From the NCBI GenBank assembly GCA_900112325.1, contig FOLJ01000007.1, positions 1 through 64,000 on the forward strand: a DNA stretch of 64,000 bases, read 5' to 3'. Position numbers and translations under genes: made by a program. Under the pieces are notes generated by a model. That model worked only from the letters and a program-made list of their open reading frames with translations, ran no database searches and had not been told where the DNA came from. Below are positions 1 through 6,817 of the stretch, piece by piece. This stretch comes from Micromonospora sediminimaris (GTDB lineage Bacteria > Actinomycetota > Actinomycetes > Mycobacteriales > Micromonosporaceae). Numbering within the stretch: position 1 is the first letter of the stretch; every line of letters begins with the position of its first letter.

Positions 1-237
1 CTCGGTGGCAGCGACATCGAGAAGATCAAGTCGGCGCACGAGCGGCTCGCGCAGGTCTCCCAGGAGGCGGGCTCGCTGCTCTACGCCCAGCAGGCCGAGC
101 AGTCCCAGGCGGGCGGCGAGGCCGGTCCCGGCGCGGCCGGTGGCGCCGACGCGACCGGTGGCGCGCAGGCCGGCGGCGCCCGGCCCGGTGCGGACGACGT
201 GGTCGACGCGGAGATCGTGGACGAGGACAAGAAGTGA
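1..237 (+). CDS. dnaK: Chaperone DnaK (Hsp70), C-terminal fragment
   Basis: The window opens inside this gene; only the last 78 codons are present. The visible part has the end of the helical lid (KIKSAHERLAQVSQ) followed by a Gly/Ala-rich linker and an acidic tail ending in DAEIVDEDKK, the typical Hsp70 C-terminus (EEVD-like acidic end in bacterial DnaK). The stop is followed 46 nt later by grpE, then dnaJ and hspR, the classic actinobacterial dnaK operon, which supports the identity strongly. The promoter, where an HspR operator would be expected, lies outside the window. Confidence 0.93.
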   Translation, partial: LGGSDIEKIKSAHERLAQVSQEAGSLLYAQQAEQSQAGGEAGPGAAGGADATGGAQAGGARPGADDVVDAEIVDEDKK

Positions 238-283
238 CGGTCCTGGCCACCCGAACGCACGGGCAGAGGGATGAGGTAGTCGT

Positions 284-1045
284 ATGACGGAGAAGCCACG
301 AGCCGCCGACCCGGGTGACACCGGGTCGGCGCCGGGTGGCTCGGCGTCCGAGCCGGCCACCGGCGACGCGCCGCGGGTCGTCATCCGCAACAACCGCAAG
401 ATCAGTCAGATCCGCGAACCCGACGGTACGGCGGCGGACGCCGGACCGGACGTGCCAGCGGAGGGCCTGGTCGAGGAGGCCGAGGTCGTGGTCGACTCGA
501 TCGAGGTCGAGGCGAGCGCGCTCAGCGACGCCTCCACCGAGGGTCCGCCGGTCGTGGACGCGCCGGCACAGCCGGTCGGGGAGCCGACCGAGCCGACCGC
601 CGGCGGGCTGGGCGCCGAGCTGGAGGCGCTCCGCGCCGAGCTGGACGAACGCACCCGCGACGTGCAGCGGGTGTCGGCCGAGTACGCCAACTACCGCAAG
701 CGGGTCGAGCGCGACCGTGGCCTGGTCACCGAGCAGGCCACCGGGTCCGTGCTCGCCGCGCTGCTGCCGATCCTGGACGATCTCGACCGGGCCCGGGAGC
801 ATGGCGATCTGGTCGGCCCGTTCGGTTCGGTGGCCGAGCAGCTCATCACCGCGCTGGGCAAGTTCGGGCTGACCCCGTTCGGTGAGCAGGGCGATCCGTT
901 CGACCCGACGCGGCACGAGGCGGTGGCCCACCAGACCTCGTCCGACGTCACCGAGCCGACCTGTGTGCAGGTGATGCGCCGGGGCTACCAGGTCGGCGAG
1001 CGACTGCTGCGGCCCGCGCTGGTCGCGGTCGCCGACCCGGAATAG
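284..1045 (+). CDS. grpE: Nucleotide exchange factor GrpE
   Basis: GrpE releases ADP from DnaK. The 253-residue protein has a long acidic, low-complexity N-terminus (about residues 1-110, typical of actinobacterial GrpE), then the long-helix coiled coil (LRAELDERTRDVQRVSAEYA, NYRKRVERDR) and the beta-rich head with the family signature region (PFDPTRHEAV, then VMRRGYQVGERLLRPALVAV). The ATG is preceded by a purine-rich GAGGGATGAGG ribosome-binding region. It sits between dnaK and dnaJ in the heat-shock operon. Confidence 0.97.
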   Translation: MTEKPRAADPGDTGSAPGGSASEPATGDAPRVVIRNNRKISQIREPDGTAADAGPDVPAEGLVEEAEVVVDSIEVEASALSDASTEGPPVVDAPAQPVGEPTEPTAGGLGAELEALRAELDERTRDVQRVSAEYANYRKRVERDRGLVTEQATGSVLAALLPILDDLDRAREHGDLVGPFGSVAEQLITALGKFGLTPFGEQGDPFDPTRHEAVAHQTSSDVTEPTCVQVMRRGYQVGERLLRPALVAVADPE

Positions 1046-1130
1046 TGCGCGACGGTGATCCGGCCGCCCCGCTCGCCGAAACCCGGTGGGCGGGGCGGAC
1101 CGGGCCCGGAGGTGGGGAGGAGGTGAACGG

Positions 1131-2306
1131 GTGAGTTCGAAGGACTGGATCGAGAAGGACTACTACGCGGTCCTGGGCGTGGCGAAAACCGCTCCCTCTG
1201 ATGAGATCAAGAAGGCGTACCGCAAGCTGGCCCGCGAGTCGCACCCGGACCACAACCCCGGCGACGCCAAGGCCGAGGAACGCTTCAAAGCGGTGTCCGA
1301 GGCGTACGCGGTGCTCGGCGACGACGCCAAGCGCCGCGAGTACGACGAGATGCGCTCGCTCTTCGGCTCTGGCGCATTCCGGCGTGGTGCCCGGCAGGGC
1401 GGCCAACCGGGCGGTGCGCCGTTCGACGTCTCCGACCTGTTCGGTGGCGCGCAGCCGGGTGGTGGCCGGTTCGCCGGTGGCAACATCTCCGACCTGTTCA
1501 GCTCGATCTTCTCCGGTGGTGGCGGGGGTGCGGGCGCGCCGGGTCCGGCCCGAGGGCGGGACATCGAGACCGAGGTGGCGCTCGACTTCAATGACGCGGT
1601 ACGCGGCGTGACCCTGCCGCTGACGCTGCGCGCACCCGGTGTCTGCGACACCTGCCACGGCAACGGTGCCAAGCCTGGCACCGCGCCGCGCACCTGCCCG
1701 GTCTGCCACGGTGCCGGGGTCACCAACCGGAACCAGGGTGCGTTCAGTTTTTCCGAGCCCTGCCGCAACTGCCAGGGCGTGGGCACGGTGGTGGACGAGA
1801 AGTGCCCGGAGTGCCAGGGCACCGGCGGGGTCACCAAGACCCGTACGCTCAACGTCCGCTTTCCCACCGGGGTGGCCGACGGCCAGCGGATCCGGCTGGC
1901 CGGCCGAGGCGAGCCGGGTGAGCGCGGCGGTCCGGCGGGTGACCTGTTCGTGCACGTGAAGGTTCGCCCGGACGAGGTCTTCGGGCGTACCGGCGACGAC
2001 CTCACCCTGACCGTGCCGATCACGTTCGCGGAGGCCGTCCTCGGCACCGACCTGCGGGTGCCGACGCTCGACGGTCCGGTGACCCTGCGGGTGCCGCCGG
2101 GCACGCCGAGCGGTCGCATCCTGCGGGCCAGGGGCAAGGGGGTCAGTCGCCGGGACGGCCAGCAGGGCGATCTGCTGGTCACCCTGGACGTCGTGGTGCC
2201 GGCGCGGATCTCGGACGAGGCGCGGGCCGCGTTGGAGACGTTCGCCGAGCAGACTCCGCCGGCGGCGCGGGAACATCTCGACGCGCGGGTGCGTCGGTTC
2301 GGTTGA
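1131..2306 (+). CDS. dnaJ: Co-chaperone DnaJ (Hsp40, type I)
   Basis: Stimulates DnaK ATPase and delivers substrates. The 391-residue protein has an N-terminal J domain with DYYAVLGV and the HPD tripeptide, a Gly/Phe-rich linker (about 75-150), four CxxCxGxG zinc-finger repeats (CDTCHGNG, CPVCHGAG, CRNCQGVG, CPECQGTG) and the C-terminal substrate-binding domain. A GTG at 1131 is chosen because GGGAGGAGG lies just upstream and the protein then begins MSSKDWIEKDYYAVLG; an upstream ATG at 1086 would add a non-homologous Gly/Arg stretch. Third gene of the dnaK operon. Confidence 0.96.
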   Translation: MSSKDWIEKDYYAVLGVAKTAPSDEIKKAYRKLARESHPDHNPGDAKAEERFKAVSEAYAVLGDDAKRREYDEMRSLFGSGAFRRGARQGGQPGGAPFDVSDLFGGAQPGGGRFAGGNISDLFSSIFSGGGGGAGAPGPARGRDIETEVALDFNDAVRGVTLPLTLRAPGVCDTCHGNGAKPGTAPRTCPVCHGAGVTNRNQGAFSFSEPCRNCQGVGTVVDEKCPECQGTGGVTKTRTLNVRFPTGVADGQRIRLAGRGEPGERGGPAGDLFVHVKVRPDEVFGRTGDDLTLTVPITFAEAVLGTDLRVPTLDGPVTLRVPPGTPSGRILRARGKGVSRRDGQQGDLLVTLDVVVPARISDEARAALETFAEQTPPAAREHLDARVRRFG

Positions 2307-2334
2307 TCGGTGAAGCGGTGCGGAGGTGAGCGGG

Positions 2335-2772
2335 ATGGACGGGTTCGTCGGCTCGGATGACCCGGCATACGAGGCCAAGGTGCTGATGATCTCGGTTGCG
2401 GCACGGATGGCGGGCATGCATCCGCAGACGCTGCGCCAGTACGACCGGCTCGGCCTGGTGCAGGCCGGCCGGGCGGCCGGTGGTGGGCGGCGGTACAGCG
2501 TCCGGGACGTGGTGCTGCTGCGCGAGGTGCAGCGGCTCAGCCAGGACGACGGCGTCAACCTCGCCGGGATCAAGCGGATCATCGGGCTGGAGCGACTGCT
2601 GGAGCAGGCCCAGCAGCGGGTCGCCCAGCTGGAGGCGGAACTCGACGCCGCGTACCGCCGGATGGCCGAGCTGGAGTCGCTGGCCCGCTTTCCCGGTCGG
2701 GATCTCGTTCCCACCAACCAGACCTCGACCGCCCTGGTGGTCTGGCGTCCCCGACGCAGCTCCGGGCGCTGA
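2335..2772 (+). CDS. hspR: Heat-shock repressor HspR (MerR family)
   Basis: HspR represses the dnaK operon and clpB by binding HAIR inverted repeats, with DnaK as corepressor in Streptomyces (established knowledge). The 145-residue protein has a MerR-type winged helix (ISVAARMAGMHPQTLRQYDR, LGLVQAGRAAGGGRRYSVRD), a linker helix with GVNLAGIKRIIGLE, and a C-terminal coiled coil. Residues and position after dnaJ are diagnostic. ATG 2335 follows GGAGGT by 7 nt; a GTG at 2326 adds three residues and is the alternative start. A candidate HAIR operator is present upstream of clpB in this same window. Confidence 0.95.
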   Translation: MDGFVGSDDPAYEAKVLMISVAARMAGMHPQTLRQYDRLGLVQAGRAAGGGRRYSVRDVVLLREVQRLSQDDGVNLAGIKRIIGLERLLEQAQQRVAQLEAELDAAYRRMAELESLARFPGRDLVPTNQTSTALVVWRPRRSSGR

Positions 2773-2783
2773 CGCCCGCCACG

Positions 2784-2827
2784 GCGAAAGGGGGGTGTGG
2801 CTCCGAGTGGGCCACACCCCCTTTCGC
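2784..2827 (+). terminator. Strong intrinsic terminator of the dnaK operon
   Basis: Inverted repeat with arms around GGGGGTGTGGC (2791-2801) and GCCACACCCCC (2811-2821), 9-nt loop, extended after a one-base bulge by AAA/TTT pairing and two more base pairs. It lies 12 nt after the hspR stop. There is no long U tract, as is usual in high-GC actinobacteria. Confidence 0.8.
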
Positions 2828-2952
2828 TTGTCCGCGGGCGCTGCGCCGCTCGTGTTTCCGCGAACCCGAGCGAGAGACAGGTTGTCTCGACTAGTCTTCA
2901 GAAATCAGGTCCAAACCATCTCAATCCGGACTCCGATCTGGCGGGGGGAGCC

Positions 2953-3189
2953 ATGACGGAATCGGCGAGGAAGGTGGCCGAGGAGACGGAGCAACGCCTC
3001 GACGACCTGGCTGAGAACGTCCAGCACCGGTTCGACCGGATCACCAAGGGACGCTTCTCCGACCAGATCCAGGCCGGCAGGTTCAGCGGCCGGGGCGATC
3101 GGGTCGCCGCGGACAGCGGCCGGGTCGGCCATGGCGCCGGCCAGGCACGCAGCGATCAGCACCGTCGCGAGCGGGGCGGGTCGCGCTGA
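2953..3189 (+). CDS. Small charged protein, possible MT0933/Rv0909-like antitoxin family
   Basis: A 78-residue very hydrophilic protein. ATG 2953 follows a GGGGGGAG ribosome-binding site by 2-3 nt. The N-terminal half is helical (TEQRLDDLAENVQHRFDR) and contains TKGRFSDQIQ, resembling the 'GG(K/R)(Y/F)(S/A)DQI' signature of the small MT0933-like antitoxins; the C-terminal half is Gly/Arg-rich and disordered. No toxin gene is adjacent: the next gene is convergent and unrelated to known toxins. The resemblance is weak, and a general stress-type small protein is equally possible. Confidence 0.5.
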   Translation: MTESARKVAEETEQRLDDLAENVQHRFDRITKGRFSDQIQAGRFSGRGDRVAADSGRVGHGAGQARSDQHRRERGGSR

Positions 3190-3204
3190 CGATCCGCCGA
3201 CGTG

Positions 3205-3235
3205 CGGGCCGGGAGCCACGGGGGGTCCCGGCCCG
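3205..3235. terminator. Hairpin between convergent genes
   Basis: Ten-base-pair perfect stem, CGGGCCGGGA (3205-3214) and TCCCGGCCCG (3226-3235), 11-nt loop, midway between two convergent genes. Likely a bidirectional terminator. Confidence 0.6.
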
Positions 3236-3243
3236 TTCGGCGT

Positions 3244-3672
3244 TCAGAGTCGGCGGTTCTCCCGCACCAGCCCGCCCTCGCACCACTCCCGGTACACGAA
3301 AAGCTCCGGTCGGGTCAGCAGTACCCGACTGTTGTGCGCCCAGGTACGCATCATCTCGTCGCCGTTGCGCTCGGCCTGGTCGACCAGCTTCCGAAAGCGA
3401 CGCTTCGGATGTGCCCGGAAGTTCGTCCGGATCCCGTCGGCGGCGTAGATGTAGAGACAGTGCAGCGCGAACCGACGCGCCGGACAGCGGGTGTCCATGG
3501 CGAGGTCGAACAGCGTCGTCACCAACCGGTCACCGGAGACCAGCAGGTCCCAGTCCGGCGGCATCGACGTCAACGGGACGGAATCGGGGTGGTAAGCCCA
3601 CGCTCGCAACTCCGCCGGGGTTGGATCGACGGGGTTGGCGAAGCCGTGGAACGCTGACTCCTGCACGCTCAC
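3244..3672 (-). CDS. Conserved hypothetical protein (142 residues)
   Basis: Starts at a GTG preceded by GGAAGG at 7 nt. No recognised domain. The protein is soluble, with several Trp/Tyr/Arg-rich segments (LRAWAYHPDSVPL, FALHCLYIYAADGIRT, FRAHPKRRFRKLVDQAER, MRTWAHNSRVLLTRP). Repeating aromatic/basic helices suggest an all-alpha fold. Codon use (GC-rich third positions) and a good ribosome-binding site support a real gene. It is monocistronic, convergent with the small upstream gene, and separated from the antiporter gene by about 170 nt. Confidence 0.7.
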   Translation of the reverse strand: MSVQESAFHGFANPVDPTPAELRAWAYHPDSVPLTSMPPDWDLLVSGDRLVTTLFDLAMDTRCPARRFALHCLYIYAADGIRTNFRAHPKRRFRKLVDQAERNGDEMMRTWAHNSRVLLTRPELFVYREWCEGGLVRENRRL

Positions 3673-3843
3673 CGGCCAACCTTCCGCTCTCGCCCGCGGG
3701 GGCGTCCGCCCACCGCGAACCCTGGCTGCTGGGGCGACACGTTAACGCGGTACCGGTGAGTACCGGTAGCCCCTACGGGAAGCAATTCGGCATCTCTTGG
3801 TCGACACGGGCCCTCCGGACGGTGAAATCGGCTGGTCCGACGC

Positions 3844-5055
3844 TCACGCCCGGTTCGACGCGGTCGCAGCCCGGGCCGGCTGCGCCGCAGCCCGGGCCCG
3901 TAGCCAACCCTTGAACCAGGCGAGGTCGGGCAGCCGGGCCAGCACCGGCCCGGTGACGACCGTGATCAGCACGTACGTCGCCGCCAGTGCCGCCAGCTTC
4001 GGTGAGACGGTGCCGGAGGCCACCGCGATTCCGGCGATGACGATGGAGAACTCGCCCCGGGGTACCAGCGCCAGGCCGGCACGCCAGCGGCCCGGTTCGG
4101 CGATGCCCGCCCGCCGGGCGGCCAGGTAGCCGGTAAGCGTCTTGGTTCCCATGGTGGCCAGCGCGAGCAGCAGCGCCGGTAGCAGCACCGGTGGGATGTG
4201 CCGTGGATCGGTGGCGAGGCCGAAGAAGACGAAGAACACGGCGGCGAAGAGGTCCCGCAGCGGAGTCAGCAGCTCGGTGGCATGGTGGGCGACCGGCCCG
4301 GAGAGCGCGATGCCGACCAGGAACGCGCCCACCGCCGCCGACACCTGCAACTTCGCGGCTACTCCGGCCACCAGCAGGGTCAGTCCGAGTACCCCGAGCA
4401 GCAATGCCTCGGCGCTGCCGGCCGACAACGCCCGGGAGAGGACGTTGCCATAACGAAGGGCCACCACCAGCACCGCGATCACGGTCAGCACCGCGACGGC
4501 GAGGGAGACACCCCCCTTGACGAACCCGACTCCGGCCAGCAGAGCGGTCAGCAGCGGCAGGTAGAAGGCCATCGCGAGGTCCTCGACCACCAGCACGGAC
4601 AGGATCACGGGGGTCTCCCGGTTACCGAGTCGGCCCAGGTCGGCCAGCACCCTGGCGATCACCCCCGAGGACGAGACCCAGGTGATCCCGCCGAGCACCA
4701 CCGCAGCCACCCAACCCCAACCGAGCAGCAGCGCGAATGCCGCACCGGGCAGCGCGTTCAACAGCGCGTCGAGCAGTCCTGCCGGCGCGGCCGACCGCAG
4801 GCTGCCGACGAGTTCGTCGGCGGAGTACTCCAGGCCGAGCATCACCAGCAGCAGGATCACACCGATCTCGGCGCCGATCGCGAAGAACTCCTCGCTGGCG
4901 CTCAACTCCAGCACGCCGCCGTGACCGAAGGCCAGCCCCGCCAGCAGATAGAGCGGAATCGGCGAGAGCCCGACCCGGCGGCCCAGCCGGCCGAGCAGCC
5001 CGAGCAGGAACAGCAGCCCGCCGACCTCGATGAGCAGGGTGCTGAAGTCGTGCAT
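3844..5055 (-). CDS. khtU: K+/H+ antiporter, CPA2 family (KhtU-like)
   Basis: Membrane cation:proton antiporter of 403 residues with about 12 hydrophobic helices from the N-terminus (FSTLLIEVGGLLFLLGLLG) through the conserved core (GLAFGHGGVLELSASEEFFAIGAEIGVILLLVMLGLE contains the family's aspartate/glutamate-bearing helix; VLVVEDLAMAFYLPLLTA carries the VEDL motif typical of KefB/KhtU). It ends shortly after the transmembrane domain, lacking the TrkA-N domain of KefB/KefC. Instead a separate TrkA-C protein is encoded directly upstream (6-nt gap), as in the Bacillus KhtTU pair. Confidence 0.88.
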   Translation of the reverse strand: MHDFSTLLIEVGGLLFLLGLLGRLGRRVGLSPIPLYLLAGLAFGHGGVLELSASEEFFAIGAEIGVILLLVMLGLEYSADELVGSLRSAAPAGLLDALLNALPGAAFALLLGWGWVAAVVLGGITWVSSSGVIARVLADLGRLGNRETPVILSVLVVEDLAMAFYLPLLTALLAGVGFVKGGVSLAVAVLTVIAVLVVALRYGNVLSRALSAGSAEALLLGVLGLTLLVAGVAAKLQVSAAVGAFLVGIALSGPVAHHATELLTPLRDLFAAVFFVFFGLATDPRHIPPVLLPALLLALATMGTKTLTGYLAARRAGIAEPGRWRAGLALVPRGEFSIVIAGIAVASGTVSPKLAALAATYVLITVVTGPVLARLPDLAWFKGWLRARAAAQPARAATASNRA

Positions 5056-5061
5056 CGGGGC

Positions 5062-5562
5062 TCAGCCGGCGGGATCGTCGGCGGCGAAGATCGCGCTCGC
5101 CCCGTCCAGGCCCTGCCGGTTGCCGACGATGACGAGCACGTCGCCGGCGGCGAGGCGGAAGGTCGGACTCGGCGAAACGATCACCTCGCCGGCGCGCAGG
5201 ATCGCCACGATCGAGGCTCCCGTGCGGGTGCGCACCTTCGCGTCACCGAGGGGCCGGTTGACATAGGTGGAGGAGGCCGGGACGGCGATCTGCTCGGTGA
5301 GCAGGCCAGCGGCCTGTTCGCGCAGCCCGGAGAGCTGCCCGAGGATCAGCGACGCACCCAGGATGTCGGCCAGCGCCCCCGCCTCGTCGTCGGTGAGTGG
5401 GATGTCCGCCGAGCAACCGTCCGGGTCGTCCGGGTCGTACAGGACGAGGTCGCGGCGACCGCTGCGGTGAGAGACGACCCCCAACCGTCGGCCGGATTCC
5501 GTCATCATGTCATGACGTACGCCGATCCCCGGTAAGGCAGTCTGTTCGACACGTACTCGCAC
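5062..5562 (-). CDS. khtT: Antiporter regulatory subunit with TrkA-C domain (KhtT-like)
   Basis: Soluble 166-residue regulator of the adjacent antiporter. It has an N-terminal domain (VRVEQTALPGIGVRHDMMTESGRR, typical of KhtT), a linker, and a C-terminal RCK_C/TrkA-C domain (NRPLGDAKVRTRTGASIVAILRAGEVIVSPSPTFRLAAGDVLVIVGNRQ region, the usual two-sheet ligand-binding fold, which binds cyclic-di-AMP in Bacillus KhtT). The GTG start has no Shine-Dalgarno but a TAGCCT box ends 6 nt upstream (complement of 5569-5574), the spacing expected for a leaderless transcript. Operon with khtU. Confidence 0.88.
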   Translation of the reverse strand: MRVRVEQTALPGIGVRHDMMTESGRRLGVVSHRSGRRDLVLYDPDDPDGCSADIPLTDDEAGALADILGASLILGQLSGLREQAAGLLTEQIAVPASSTYVNRPLGDAKVRTRTGASIVAILRAGEVIVSPSPTFRLAAGDVLVIVGNRQGLDGASAIFAADDPAG

Positions 5563-5593
5563 GCGCCCAGGCTACTCTCGCGTCGGAGGCCGA

Positions 5594-6727
5594 ATGACCT
5601 CGCGGCAGGCCCGCCTACTGCTCCTGTCCGTGCTGGTGACGACACTTGCCGGCTGTTCGATCGGTGACGTGCGTCGTACCGCTCCAGCACCCGAGCCGAC
5701 GCTGTCGGACAGCGCCTCCGCGCCGCCGGCACCGAGGCCCGTCGCGGAGACCCGCACCACCCGCCTCGCGGTCTCCGAGCGGTACGACCAGCCGTACGTC
5801 GAATTTGTCGACGCCCAGCGCGGGTACGCCCTCTTCGCCGCCTGCGACGGCCGCCCGCCCGGTGGCCCGGAGTGCCCCGCCCTGCTCTGGTCGACCCGCG
5901 ACGGCGGCCGGTCCTGGCAGTCGCTGCGCCACCCGAGACCGGTGGCAGGCAACCAACAGATGTACGCCACCGTCGAGGTGCTCGCCCTCTGGGCCGAGCC
6001 GCACGGTTGGTGGACCTCGACCGACGGCGGCGAGACCTTCCGACACAGCCCGGGAGAGGCGGCCCCGGCCAGTTGGCAGGGGACCCAGGGTCGTTTCCAG
6101 GTCATCGAGGAATCGGGCAAGGTGGGTCGGTGGGACGGTCGCCGGCTGCGCCCGCTGCCCGCCCAGCCGCCGCTGTCCGCGATACACACGGTCGCCGTCG
6201 CCGACACGCTGTTCAGGAAGTCGGACGGGACCGAGTTCCACGCGCCGCTGGTGGTGACCGGGCTGTCCGGTGACGGCAGGCCGCGCGTCGCGAAGTCCTG
6301 GGACGAGGGGCGGAGTTGGCGTTCGGGGGAACCGCTGCCGGCCCAAGGCGAGGTGAGCGTGCTCCGATTGCTGCTGGGCTCCGACGGGTGGTGGTTGGTC
6401 GGCGAGCGGCCCGACCGGACGGGCTTCCCGGCACTGTGGCGCAGCACCGGCGGCAACAACTGGTTCAGGGTGTACGCCGAGGGGCATCCGGAAGCCGGGC
6501 GGGTGGTGCCGCTGGGTGGCAGCACGGCGGCGGTGATCAGCCCACGCGGCGCGGGTGCCGTCGTCGGCGGTCGGTACCTGGACCTGCCCTGGCCGGTCAC
6601 GGCCGAGCACTCCATCCGACTGCTGCCCGACGGCACGCTCTTCGCGGCGGGGCCGCAGGGTGTCCTGCTCGGCGCCGGCCAGTACGCCGAACGAAGCTGG
6701 GTCGCGATCAACCTGGTGAGCGACTGA
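5594..6727 (+). CDS. Lipoprotein with predicted sialidase/YCF48-type beta-propeller
   Basis: 377 residues with a lipobox signal peptide (LVTTLAGC, lipidated Cys at 21) and a Pro-rich linker to about residue 50. The rest contains repeated propeller blades with the Asp-box-like pattern S/T-x-D-G-G-x-S/T-W (WSTRDGGRSWQSL, WWTSTDGGETFRH, KSWDEGRSWRSG, WRSTGGNNWF), as in BNR/YCF48 repeats. Predicted extracytoplasmic and membrane-anchored; ligand unknown. The ATG follows GGAGG by 6 nt. Divergent from khtT with a 31-nt gap; ends 90 nt before clpB but likely a separate unit because clpB has its own promoter region. Confidence 0.8.
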   Translation: MTSRQARLLLLSVLVTTLAGCSIGDVRRTAPAPEPTLSDSASAPPAPRPVAETRTTRLAVSERYDQPYVEFVDAQRGYALFAACDGRPPGGPECPALLWSTRDGGRSWQSLRHPRPVAGNQQMYATVEVLALWAEPHGWWTSTDGGETFRHSPGEAAPASWQGTQGRFQVIEESGKVGRWDGRRLRPLPAQPPLSAIHTVAVADTLFRKSDGTEFHAPLVVTGLSGDGRPRVAKSWDEGRSWRSGEPLPAQGEVSVLRLLLGSDGWWLVGERPDRTGFPALWRSTGGNNWFRVYAEGHPEAGRVVPLGGSTAAVISPRGAGAVVGGRYLDLPWPVTAEHSIRLLPDGTLFAAGPQGVLLGAGQYAERSWVAINLVSD

Positions 6728-6751
6728 TGTGACTCAGGTCACGTCCCCTGG

Positions 6752-6772
6752 GTTGAGCGGAATAGACTCAAC
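6752..6772 (+). promoter_or_regulatory. HAIR operator (HspR-binding inverted repeat) upstream of clpB
   Basis: GTTGAG (6752-6757), 9 nt, CTCAAC (6767-6772): matches the HspR consensus CTTGAGT-N7-ACTCAAG at all central positions and is a perfect inverted repeat. It lies 46 nt before the clpB ATG. TTGAGC inside the left arm may double as a -35 element. HspR itself is encoded at 2335-2772. A second short repeat, GTGAC-TCAG-GTCAC (6729-6742), precedes it. Confidence 0.85.
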
Positions 6773-6817
6773 TCTGGTTCTGTCGGTACCAGTGGACACG
6801 CCGATCCAGGGGAGCCC

